DNA from: Caryophanales bacterium UBA7642
Lineage (GTDB): Bacteria; Bacillota_I; Bacilli_A; RFN20; CAG-288
Length of the DNA stretch: 40,849 nt
Assembly: GCA_002483745.1 (NCBI GenBank)
Contig: DLIM01000049.1
Span: forward strand, 22,989-63,837
Direction: 5' to 3'
Part shown: in pieces, positions 1 to 8,373 of the stretch
How positions within the stretch are numbered: the first letter of the stretch is position 1
Layout of the letters: the number at the start of each line of letters is the position of its first letter
Translations under genes and position numbers: made by a program
Notes under the pieces: generated by a model
What the model was told of the DNA's origin: nothing
Seen by the model: the letters and a program-made list of their open reading frames with translations, nothing else
Databases searched by the model: none

Positions 1-3
1 AAA

Positions 4-1542
4 TTATTCAATGGTGAAGTTACCATCACTGCACTGAACATAAGCAATGGTGGAGAGTCCTTCATTCCAATTGTGGGTCTCATTGGAAGAATCAGTAAAA
101 ACGGAATTGTTAGTGATAGTCTCAAACTGACTAACTGTTCCTGAATAAGATAACCTAGTTAAAGAGGTACAGCCGTAAAAAGGAAGATAGAGGTGTTTGA
201 TGGAAACCGGAAGAGTGATTCCGGTCACATAAATAGATTCGCCAAAGCAGCGCCGAGACAAAGTCTCTACGCCTTCTTTGACTTGATAATCACCTCTTTT
301 ATAGATGACAAAAAGGATTTTAGTGTTGCCGATATCAGTTAAGGAATTGTTATTAATTTCAAAATACTGGTTAGAGCTATCGACTGTTAAAGATGCTAAA
401 GAAATCGTCCCATAGAAAGCCATATCGCCAATGGTACTAACGTTCTTAGGAATCACAAGACTTGCTAAGTCGTTGCAGGCATAGAAGGCACTTGATCCAA
501 TGCTTTCTAAAGTTTCCGGTAAAGTCAGATTCTTCATGGCCTGATCACCGGTAAAGGCATCATCGCCGATACTTTCTAGTTTGCTTGGAAGTGTGACTTT
601 TAATTCAGTATTACCAGTTCCGTTATAGCCAAAGCAGTCATGAGGGATAGAAGTAATCAAATCGCCCTTAAATTCTATCTTTGTATTCTTTTTGCAGTTA
701 AAGAAAGCTAAAGGCTCCAATTTCTTCAAGGAAGCGGGTAAGACTAACTCTTTTAAGGAAGTACAGAAAGTAAAAGCGGAAGCCCCTATTTCCTCTAAGC
801 CTTCATTCAAGGAGATAGTTAACAGATTAGTGCAAGTATCAAAGGCACTCTCACCGATAGTCTTTAAGCTAGCTGAAGCGATACGAGAAGTAAACTTGGA
901 AGCATTTAAAGCATTACCTTCAATAGTTACGACCTTGTTAGAGGAAAAGGCGGTTAGTTTCCTTGATGACTGAAAGGCAAAAGAAGCAATGACAGTACAT
1001 TCATCAATAGGAGAATATTCTCCTTCCTTTGCGGAAGGGAAATAAACTAAAGTGGATTTGTTAAAGCTATACAGAACGCCATTAAGGCTTTGATAATGAG
1101 TATTAGTCTTATAGACCAAGACTTCTTTAATAGTAGTGCAGTCAATAAAGGCTTTGCTGTTTAAAGCCGAAATACTATCGCTTAAGCGGATGATTTCTAC
1201 TCCTCCAGCCGACCTGAATGCTCCATCAGCAATGGCGGTGATGCTTTTATTTAAGTAGGTAGCAGGAATCCCGACCCTCTTAGGAGGGTCATTAGTTGCT
1301 AGGCTTTCTATCTTATAGGTATCATTATCTAAAAGCTTGAACTCAAAATACTGGGAGTCAGTATCCTCTATATCTTCAGCTTTGACTTCGCTTTCTGAAG
1401 TAGAGGAAGAGATATTATTTCTAGAACTAGAAGAATCTAAAGCTGAGCTTGCTGAAGAAGAAGGAGAAGAACTGCTGATATTATTTGAGCAGGATGCTAA
1501 AAGAAGCGGAAGAGAGAGAAGAAGAAAGTATTTTCTTTTCAT
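4..1542 (-). CDS. BspA-like leucine-rich repeat lipoprotein
   Basis: Predicted surface lipoprotein of 512 residues. The N-terminus has a basic start, a hydrophobic run and a lipobox LLASC with Cys18 as the lipidated residue. A Ser-rich linker follows to about residue 55. From about residue 75 to 475 there are repeated units of the type L..IG..AF..C..L..I.LP..L, the BspA/TpLRR (LRR_5) pattern, for example around IGESAFDTCTNL and IGSSAFYACNDL. Such proteins usually bind host or community ligands; the ligand here is unknown. It is the last gene of a three-gene minus-strand operon and starts directly after the stop of the preceding broken lipoprotein gene. Unlike its two operon partners it is intact. 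Function beyond surface display is inference. Confidence 0.85.
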   Translation of the reverse strand: MKRKYFLLLSLPLLLASCSNNISSSSPSSSASSALDSSSSRNNISSSTSESEVKAEDIEDTDSQYFEFKLLDNDTYKIESLATNDPPKRVGIPATYLNKSITAIADGAFRSAGGVEIIRLSDSISALNSKAFIDCTTIKEVLVYKTNTHYQSLNGVLYSFNKSTLVYFPSAKEGEYSPIDECTVIASFAFQSSRKLTAFSSNKVVTIEGNALNASKFTSRIASASLKTIGESAFDTCTNLLTISLNEGLEEIGASAFTFCTSLKELVLPASLKKLEPLAFFNCKKNTKIEFKGDLITSIPHDCFGYNGTGNTELKVTLPSKLESIGDDAFTGDQAMKNLTLPETLESIGSSAFYACNDLASLVIPKNVSTIGDMAFYGTISLASLTVDSSNQYFEINNNSLTDIGNTKILFVIYKRGDYQVKEGVETLSRRCFGESIYVTGITLPVSIKHLYLPFYGCTSLTRLSYSGTVSQFETITNNSVFTDSSNETHNWNEGLSTIAYVQCSDGNFTIE

Positions 1543-1544
1543 TC

Positions 1545-2958
1545 TTAGTCCTCAAAGACTACTTCGCTAGGAAGAGTAGTAGTACCGATATTGGAATACT
1601 TGAAGTCGACAGTTCCTTCGTATTTATAGAAGTAGCTAGAATAAGCATAATGGAAGGAAGCATCATTCATTTTGCCCTCATCGGTTAAGGAGATAGTTCC
1701 GCTATCGGCATAACCATGGAAGACATATTTGCATTCATTGACTAGGAAAGGAGAGCCGATCTCATAAGGTACATTTCCGACAACGCTGGAAGCGGCATCG
1801 AATTTCAAAGTGGAGTCATTGTAATCAAAGACATCAGCGCTTAGATTGAGAGTAGGGGCCCATTCCTCATAGCTGAAGAGGTTGTTGATAGCAGCATAGT
1901 CGCTACACCGGTGATGGACTTTCCGGCGGTGTCATCATAGCTATAGACGGTTAATTTAGTATCAGTGTCATTAGCTTTCTTTAAGACCATTTCAGCTGAT
2001 GATAAGCTATCGCTCTTTAAGCGGAAATAGATAGTGCTATCGGCAGGAATGAGATAGATATCCCAGACCTTGGTGGTGGTATCTGAACTATCAGTAGAGA
2101 CGACTTCCTGCGAGAAGGTCAGCTGATAGTTTGAAGCTTGACTTCATCAATAGCTGTCTGCAAAGGTTCGACATTGCTCTTATGCTCCTGAGGGGAGAGA
2201 GTTTCGAAAGCCGTAGATCCGATGTTTCCTAAAGTAGCGGTGATATTGGAAGTCTGGGTGAAATAGAGAGTGTTGTAACTGGAATCGGTCTCGGTGCTTG
2301 AATAATCCTCAGTGGAGATCTTGATAGTAGCAAAGTTTCCATCCTTGATGGTTAAGGTAACCTTAGAGATATTGGAATACTGATCAGAAAGGATGACATA
2401 GAGGTTATCAACTAGCATCGTTCCCTTAGTGGTATTAAGGGAATAAGAGCCATCAGTGTTCTTAGTGAAGTCATCTTCAATGATGGAATCAAAAGGATTA
2501 GCGGTACCAGCCATGGCCTAGCTGACATTGCTTCCATAATAGTTAGTGACTTTATCAGTAGAGACGGTGTTATCGGTATTCAAATAATAGTAATAGACAT
2601 AATTATCACTGCCACGGTAAACCTTATCATCATATAAGGACTGGTAAGCCCCATCGCTATCCATTTGCTGTACTGATCTTTCAAAAGCTTCTTTGTCGTT
2701 GTGGATATAGGTCATCTTAGCCTGATAGGTTTCACTTCCGGTATCACCAGTAACTGTTTCATAGGAATCATCTTCGTAATAGGTCTTATCGAGATTGATG
2801 CTAGCGGAGATATCAAAGCCTTTCCTGATATTCTTTAAAGCAGTGGATAAAGTTGCACTTTCATCACTTGTTGTAGAAGAGACTGAGGCAGTTCCGCAGG
2901 AGGCTAAAGAGACGATTGATAAGAGTGATAAGACAGATAAGATTCTTGATTTTTTCAT
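1545..2958 (-). pseudogene. Broken Ser/Thr-rich lipoprotein gene (one TAG, two frameshifts)
   Basis: Remains of one lipoprotein gene. It starts with a signal peptide and lipobox SLASC (MKKSRILSVLSLLSIVSLASC). The frame is open for 146 codons to an in-frame TAG at 2518-2520, continues in the same frame from 2517 down to a TGA at 2119-2121, and is lost near 2140-2146, where a second frame continues (ASNYQLTFSQEV...). That frame is lost near 1900-1906, where a third (DYAAINNLFSYEEWAPTL...) runs to the stop at 1545. Restoring one base at each of two sites gives 1416 nt, exactly 472 codons, which supports two single-base deletions. No domain is recognised. Either a decayed gene or sequencing/assembly error; neither break lies in a long homopolymer. 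Confidence 0.75.
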
Positions 2959-2981
2959 ATTTGATATTTTCCTTTATATAT

Positions 2982-4650
2982 TTAAGCTAGATAACCGACA
3001 TCAGCTTCACCGATTGACGACACGGTAGCAATCACCTCAAGGGTTGTTTCCTTAGCAGTATCGGAATCATAAGCAAGAGGCGAAAGATTATAGTAGCCAG
3101 AACTAGTCTTCTCAACCATTAATCCGGTATAGGTGCAGTTGTTCTTGCTTAATCCGGTTACTACCGAATAAAGATCCTGCAAGCCGCTAGAAACTAAAGT
3201 TGAGCCAGCCTTTTCAATTCGATAGAAGCAGCCAGTATGCTTTTCTGAATTGACTAAGTACTCTTCCTTAGTCCAGTTGGTTCCAGAAGAGAAGATCTCA
3301 TATTCACCGATGAAGGGATTAGGCTTAGAAGCGCCAAGAGTATATTTAGCTAAAGAAGCAGTATTTATCTTGCCATCCTTTAAGGAATAAGTGTAGTAAG
3401 GAGAAGACATACTAACTGCACTGCCTTTAACGATGTTGAGCCTAGTCTCATTGTCCTTCAAGGAATAGGTATAGTTTTTAGTGAAACCGGCAATACTATT
3501 GGTCAAGCCACTATCGGTTAAGACAAAGTTGTTATCCGTAATTGCCTTTAAGAATTGCTTGATATCTGGGTCATTTTCTCCGCTAGTGATAGGACCGCCA
3601 TCATTAGCTAGGAAGCTTGAAATATAAGGAACCTCAGTCTTTCCGATATCAGTGATCAAATAAGAGAAATGATATAGTCTTTGACTTCTTTAGTAGAAAC
3701 AATAGTTCCTTCTAAAGAGGGCTGGATATAGATTCCCGCATAAGAAAGGGTTGGATTAGTAACATAATCCCATTCCTTAGTTAGATTAAAGAAAGCCTGT
3801 AAGAAAGCCTTCCCATTAGCAGTCGAACCGGCGACATAGTAGGTGTTAGTTCCTTTAACTCGGGTAGCTTCACTGACAATCCCATCAATGTTAATGTTGC
3901 TTTTTAAAGCACTGAATGAGGCATTGTCCTGCTTTAAAGACTGCGTATCAAGAATAGAAGAAGAATAAAGCTGACTAGGAGTAAGCTTTGTCCCTTTGTC
4001 ATCACTTAAGTAACTTGAGGTAGCAATCACACTCTCGTTAGAAATTTTAATGCTATAGATACATCAGCTACATAGCCTTTATCAACATAAGAACCCGCTA
4101 AGTCTTTAGTGTACATAGCAGTGGGTGTGAAATAAGAGGCATAACCAGAATAGGTATTATCCTTAGTTGATTTAACCGTATAGTTATTAGTAGAGACAAC
4201 AGTTTTTATATTGTAAAAGACATCAGAAAAGACTGATATTTCAAAGCTGCCGTGATAAGTAATCCCTTCCACATAAATATCAATGGTTATTAAACCGTTT
4301 CCAGTTAAAGCATGAGTCGCATCAATAAGATCAGAAGTGGTGTGATCTTTTAAGGTATAGGTTTTGACAGGAGTCTTAGATATAACGGTGCCATCACTTT
4401 TAGTATCCGCAATTTGAACGACTAAGTCAGTGCTATCGAAGAAGTCACCGGCTAGGTATTCAGTCTTTTTAGGAGAATTAGTCACGATAATTTTCTTAGT
4501 AGTGGCTGCACTGGTAGAGGTAGAAGAACTGGTTTTATCACTACTGGTGGTTTTATCGCTAGATGAGATAGGAGTAGTTGAGGATTCAGCTGTACCGCAA
4601 GAGGCGAGTACTAAAAGAGGAAGAAGCAGGCAAAGTAAATTCTTTTTCAT
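2982..4650 (-). pseudogene. Broken lipoprotein gene with N-terminal Ig-like domain (two frameshifts)
   Basis: First gene of the lipoprotein operon, with a good Shine-Dalgarno (AAGGAG) before ATG 4650. The product begins with a signal peptide and lipobox VLASC, then a Ser/Thr linker, then about 80 residues resembling a bacterial Ig-like (Big_3-like) domain (TEYLAGDFFDSTDLVVQIA... and ITIDIYVEG). The frame breaks near 4048-4052 (in-frame TGA at 4027-4029) and resumes one frame over as IKISNESVIATSSYLSDD. It breaks again near 3673-3680 and resumes as HFSYLITDIGKTEVPYIS, ending at 2982. Adding one base at each site gives 1671 nt, 557 codons. Function unknown. Pseudogene or assembly artefact; the large C-terminal region matches nothing I recognise. 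Confidence 0.75.
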
Positions 4651-4833
4651 AATATTCTCCTTATTTCGCTAACATAACCCTTTAATTTTACAATTGAACT
4701 GTTAAAAACAAAAATGATTTTATTATAGTGAAGAAGAAAGCATTTTTCTTAAAACTTTAAAAATCAGTGTTTTAACACCTATATTTAATATAAACAAGTT
4801 AAAATTTGGCAAAAAAAGATGATTAAATAAAAA

Positions 4834-4847
4834 TGAAAACGATTACA
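4834..4847. promoter_or_regulatory. Candidate CcpA-binding cre site
   Basis: TGAAAACGATTACA matches the Gram-positive cre consensus TGWAANCGNTNWCA at every defined position. It lies about 185 bases upstream of the start of the lipoprotein operon and directly after the end of recU. The rest of 4651-4852 is very AT-rich; a TATAAT on the minus strand near 4716-4721 could be a -10 box but has no convincing -35. Whether the site regulates the lipoproteins is inference. Confidence 0.45.
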
Positions 4848-4852
4848 TCACT

Positions 4853-5482
4853 TTAGAGAAAAAAAGTATTATCAATGGCTTCCAAAAGAAAATACGGTGG
4901 ATTATAGCCTCTCTTTACTAAAGTTCCATGTTCCTTAAAGAAATCCCTCTTGAATCCCGGATGCTTTTTAACCTTGATCTCCGCCAAGATGTATTTGGCA
5001 TCGAGGAGATAGACTTCACTAGCAGTCTTGAAAGAGACTAAGAAGAAGCCATAGCCACCTAATCTGATAATAAACTCCAAGTGGGCAAATTGCTGTTCTC
5101 TGATCATGTGGAAAGGAACTTCATCATGGATGGTTTCCTTGCATTCAAAATCAATATACTTGCCTTTATAGATACCGACATAATCAGTCGTAGACTTCTC
5201 TTGGAAGTAGGCTTCTTCAATCATCCCTGGATGTGACTTAGACATCTTGACCACTTTAATTGGGGTAGGCCTTTTATAGATATCAGCCAAGCCTTTTTCA
5301 CGGTAAAAGTCACAAGTCTTGGATACTTCTGACTCAAACTGCATACCCATATTGCTCTTGATGTATTTGTCCCGGGCTTTTTGGGCATCAGTCCTATTGA
5401 TGCTTTTACGGTGATCAATGGATTTATCTTGATCCTTTACGAAAGAGGACTTTCTGCCATCAGGATAATTGATTTCCCTCAT
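4853..5482 (-). CDS. recU: Holliday junction resolvase RecU
   Basis: 209-residue RecU, the Bacillota resolvase that cleaves Holliday junctions during recombination and chromosome segregation. Visible family features are NMGMQFESEV (about 44-53), KRPTPIKVVK (about 70-79) and the nuclease core STTDYVGIYKGKYIDFECKE (97-116), holding Asp100, Glu113 and Lys115 that match the metal-binding D-E-K set. Length is close to the usual 200 residues. The start overlaps the end of the upstream exonuclease gene by 4 bases, so translation is probably coupled. In many Bacillota recU pairs with a penicillin-binding protein gene; here it is the last gene of a marR-exonuclease-recU operon. Confidence 0.93.
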   Translation of the reverse strand: MREINYPDGRKSSFVKDQDKSIDHRKSINRTDAQKARDKYIKSNMGMQFESEVSKTCDFYREKGLADIYKRPTPIKVVKMSKSHPGMIEEAYFQEKSTTDYVGIYKGKYIDFECKETIHDEVPFHMIREQQFAHLEFIIRLGGYGFFLVSFKTASEVYLLDAKYILAEIKVKKHPGFKRDFFKEHGTLVKRGYNPPYFLLEAIDNTFFL

Positions 5483-6210
5483 AGGTTCTTCTTGATTTCT
5501 TCTTTCAAGTCGTTTAAGGTGGCATTCTTCTTCTCGATGGCCTTAAGAGCAAAGGCTTTACTGATGTCATCAAGATAAGGATTCTTCTTATAGTTCTTAA
5601 GAATATACACAACTGTCTTCTCTTCGCTTTCAATGTAATTAAGATAGATAGCCATCAAAGCTTTGCTATCAAAAAGGGGATCATGTTCCTTGCCGTCAAT
5701 CTTGATTTTATAATAGGTAAGAAGCTTTTTTATTGATAAAGACTGTCCTTTATCATCAATCAAAAAATGACTCAGGTAAAGATGGAAATCCAGATAGTTC
5801 TTTAAGATGTGGTTAAAGAAGTTATATTCGTTCTGATCTCTTTTGTTAATAGAATTATAAAGAATCTTCAAGTCCATATCCCCATAGGAAATATAGACCT
5901 TCTCTTTATACTTTCTAGTTAAATTCATGACTTCCTTAATGACTGAGGAAAAAGGCTTCCCTTCTTTCTTTAAAGTCGTTTCATTTATGCCAGTCATCTT
6001 TTTCACGACCGGACCAATCTCGTCAGTGGTTCTGATGAAAGCCTTATAGGACAAAACCTTCTTGCTGGAAGGAACTAACTTTCCTGGCTCTTTCTCAAAA
6101 GCCACAATTCCTAGTGCAATAGCCTTATGCCGTATTTGGGTTCCCTCAAAATCGAAGAAGATAACAAGATTAGCTTTAGATATTTCTTTAGTTAACCGTG
6201 GAAAAGACAT
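5479..6210 (-). CDS. DEDDh-type 3'-5' exonuclease (DnaQ-like fold)
   Basis: 243 residues with the motifs of DnaQ/RNase T superfamily exonucleases: FFDFEGT with Asp20 and Glu22 (Exo I), YGDMDLKIL with Asp111/Asp113 (Exo II), and HDPLFDSKAL with His176 and Asp181 (Exo III, DEDDh type). It should remove nucleotides from 3' ends in a two-metal reaction; DNA or RNA as substrate cannot be told. It resembles KapD-like stand-alone proofreading-type proteins rather than a polymerase subunit. The C-terminal 50 residues are Lys-rich. It follows marR after 5 bases with no clear Shine-Dalgarno, and overlaps recU by 4 bases. Confidence 0.8.
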   Translation of the reverse strand: MSFPRLTKEISKANLVIFFDFEGTQIRHKAIALGIVAFEKEPGKLVPSSKKVLSYKAFIRTTDEIGPVVKKMTGINETTLKKEGKPFSSVIKEVMNLTRKYKEKVYISYGDMDLKILYNSINKRDQNEYNFFNHILKNYLDFHLYLSHFLIDDKGQSLSIKKLLTYYKIKIDGKEHDPLFDSKALMAIYLNYIESEEKTVVYILKNYKKNPYLDDISKAFALKAIEKKNATLNDLKEEIKKNL

Positions 6211-6215
6211 AAATA

Positions 6216-6704
6216 TTAATGCTGACCAAATTTAAAACTCTTCAAATCATCAGTCATAACAGCTGGATTAGAAGAAAGCTCAAGAATCTTGAAAAGATGC
6301 TTTACTTCCTCTTCTCCTAAAATATTGAACCATCCGGTGAAAAGATAACTAAGCTGATTTTCACATTGTTGGACATATTTAGTACCGACCTCGGTAATAT
6401 CGACATAGACTTGTCTTTTATTGTTAGGATCAACTACTCGGTCGACCATCTTTCTTGATTCCAGCAATCTTAAGTTGGCGGCGATGTTAGGACGGGTGAC
6501 CTTTAAGTCGTCAGCCATGATTGAAGGGTGAGCACCCGGATGAGTGACTAAGTAAGTTAAGATTCTAAAATCAGTCTGGAAGAGCTGAGTAAAAAGATCT
6601 AATTCACCATTGCTTCTGATTTTAACGACATAGTCCATCAATTTATTAATACTATCAGTCATTTCTTTCGATTGCATATTCATCTTATTGTCATTATCTG
6701 CCAT
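6216..6704 (-). CDS. MarR-family transcriptional regulator
   Basis: 162-residue winged-helix regulator. Residues about 40-125 carry the MarR pattern: TDFRILTYLVTHPG, then the recognition region ADDLKVTRPNIAANLRLLES, then the wing RVVDPNNKRQVYVDITEVG. MarR proteins act as dimers and usually repress their own operon until a ligand or oxidant binds. It is the first gene of an operon with a DEDDh exonuclease and recU. A good Shine-Dalgarno (AGAGGTAAA) precedes ATG 6704. A set of inverted repeats just upstream is a plausible autoregulatory operator. The signal it senses is unknown. Confidence 0.88.
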   Translation of the reverse strand: MADNDNKMNMQSKEMTDSINKLMDYVVKIRSNGELDLFTQLFQTDFRILTYLVTHPGAHPSIMADDLKVTRPNIAANLRLLESRKMVDRVVDPNNKRQVYVDITEVGTKYVQQCENQLSYLFTGWFNILGEEEVKHLFKILELSSNPAVMTDDLKSFKFGQH

Positions 6705-6724
6705 GTAAATTTACCTCTTTGTTT

Positions 6725-6775
6725 ATTATACAAATAGTTTTGAACCATTAAAACAGTTTTAAAGCCAAACTATTT
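6725..6775 (-). promoter_or_regulatory. Promoter and inverted-repeat operator of the marR operon
   Basis: Reading leftward, a perfect TATAAT (ATTATA on plus at 6725-6730) lies about 20 bases before the marR start. Directly upstream are AAATAGTTT (6732-6740), the perfect palindrome AAAACAGTTTT (6750-6760) and AAACTATTT (6767-6775). The outer two are exact inverted copies. The array covers where the -35 element should be, the usual place for MarR autorepression. Binding is inferred. Confidence 0.5.
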
Positions 6776-6849
6776 TACCATTGAATTGCAAAAAGACAAA
6801 ATACTAAATAAAGCTCATATAAATCAAAGAAGGCCTACTAAAACCAACA

Positions 6850-6896
6850 AAAAAGCAATTGCCGTTAACTGCAATAGCAAACAGCAATTGCTTTTT
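6850..6896 (-). terminator. Rho-independent terminator after nfnB
   Basis: AAAAAGCAATTGC (6850-6862) pairs perfectly over 13 bases with GCAATTGCTTTTT (6884-6896). On the minus strand a T-run follows the stem, directly after the nfnB stop. It separates the nfn genes from the marR operon. The arms carry A and T tails on both sides, so it could work in both directions. Confidence 0.8.
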
Positions 6897-6906
6897 GATT
6901 ACTTAG

Positions 6907-8370
6907 TTACTTCTTGGCCTGGATGTATTCGTCGATGGATTTAGCGGCCTTCTTGCCAGCACCCATAGCTAAGATAACGGTAGCGGCGCCAGTGACTGCA
7001 TCGCCACCAGCATAGACAGCCTTCTTAGTGGTTTCATTAGTGGCTTCATTGACAATGAGACAGCCATGCGGGTTAGTCTCAATGCCAGGAGTAGTGTTCT
7101 TGATTAAGGGGTTAGGAGAAGTTCCGATAGACATGATGACGCAGTCGACATCTAAGGTAGTGAAGTTTCCAGTAGGCTCTGGTTTTCTTCTTCCCGATGC
7201 ATCAGGTTCACCAAGCTCCATCTTCTCGATCTTGATGCCCTTGACACAGCCATAGTTAGGATTAGTCTTCGGGTTACCTTCTAAGTCTTCAAGGATTTCA
7301 ACAGGGTTGTTTAATAGATGGAATTCAACGCCTTCCTGCTCAGCATGTTCGACTTCCTCTTTACGGGCAGGAAGCTCTTCTTTGCCTCTACGATAGACGC
7401 AGTAGACATGCTCGGCACCAAGTCTTAAGGCACAGCGGCAGGCATCCATGGCAACGTTTCCGCCACCGACGACTGCTACTGAGCGAGGATGGATGATAGG
7501 AGTATCGCTATCAGCCTTATAGGCTTTCATTAAATTGATTCTAGTTAAGAACTCGTTAGCAGAATAGACATTCTTGGCATTCTCGCCAGGAATATTCATG
7601 AAACGAGGTAGACCAGCACCAGAACCGATGAAGCAAGCCTCAAAACCATACTGAGTCATTAAATCATCGATTGAAAGAACGTGGCCGATAACCATATCGG
7701 TTTCAATCTTGACGCCGATATCCTTTAATCCTTGTACTTCGGATTGGACGATAGCTTTAGGTAAACGGAATTCAGGAATACCATACATTAAGACTCCGCC
7801 TGCCACATGCAAAGCTTCAAAGACTGTGACTTCATAGCCTTTCTTGGCTAAATCACCGGCACAGGTTAAACCTGAAGGGCCGGAACCAATGACAGCCACC
7901 TTGTGGCCGTTCTTCTTGATTTCAATCTTAGCAACGCAAGTATGGGTTCTATGATAGTCAGCAACAAATCTTTCTAGTCTTCCGATACCGACTGGTTCTT
8001 GGAACTTACCGGTAGGCTTATGGGTAACAGGATCCATAACGGGGACCTTGTTCTTGATGCACTTACCTTCGCATTGCTTTTCCTGCGGGCAGACACGTCC
8101 ACAGACAGCCGGAAGAGAAGAAGATAAAGAAATAATCTGATAAGCCTTTTCAAAATTTCCTAAAGCCACTTCATGAATGAAGGCCGGGATATTAATCTGA
8201 ACCGGGCAGCCAGGGACACAGCTAGGGACCTTGCAATCAAGACATCTCTTAGCTTCGTCAATAGCCATTTCCTCAGTATAACCTAAGGTAACTTCATCAA
8301 AATTGTGGGCTCTGACCTTCGGATCCTGAGTCGGCATCGGATTCTTAGTTGGTCTCATGTTGATAGCCAT
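6907..8370 (-). CDS. nfnB: NADH-dependent reduced ferredoxin:NADP+ oxidoreductase, large subunit
   Basis: 487 residues of the GltD-like family. An N-terminal domain with two Cys sets (C43, C46, C51, C55 and C90, C94, C100, C104) binds [4Fe-4S] clusters; an FAD Rossmann motif GSGPSG is at 162-167, and an NADPH-type motif GGGNVAMD at 299-306. Glutamate synthase small subunit is the common alternative name. Its partner here is an NfnA/PyrK-like protein rather than a glutamate synthase large subunit, so NfnB is the better call. With NfnA it would couple exergonic and endergonic electron transfer among reduced ferredoxin, NADH and NADP+ in the cytoplasm. It starts 3 bases after nfnA, with its Shine-Dalgarno (GGAGG) inside the end of nfnA. 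Confidence 0.85.
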   Translation of the reverse strand: MAINMRPTKNPMPTQDPKVRAHNFDEVTLGYTEEMAIDEAKRCLDCKVPSCVPGCPVQINIPAFIHEVALGNFEKAYQIISLSSSLPAVCGRVCPQEKQCEGKCIKNKVPVMDPVTHKPTGKFQEPVGIGRLERFVADYHRTHTCVAKIEIKKNGHKVAVIGSGPSGLTCAGDLAKKGYEVTVFEALHVAGGVLMYGIPEFRLPKAIVQSEVQGLKDIGVKIETDMVIGHVLSIDDLMTQYGFEACFIGSGAGLPRFMNIPGENAKNVYSANEFLTRINLMKAYKADSDTPIIHPRSVAVVGGGNVAMDACRCALRLGAEHVYCVYRRGKEELPARKEEVEHAEQEGVEFHLLNNPVEILEDLEGNPKTNPNYGCVKGIKIEKMELGEPDASGRRKPEPTGNFTTLDVDCVIMSIGTSPNPLIKNTTPGIETNPHGCLIVNEATNETTKKAVYAGGDAVTGAATVILAMGAGKKAAKSIDEYIQAKK

Positions 8371-8373
8371 AAA

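Noticed and set aside
692..973. Plus-strand open frame opposite the LRR lipoprotein gene
   Set aside because: It is a mirror of a repetitive coding gene, with no Shine-Dalgarno or recognisable domain.
1..4650. TGA read as tryptophan (code 4) to explain the broken lipoproteins
   Set aside because: TGA ends many intact genes here and the breaks also change frame, so recoding would not restore the proteins.
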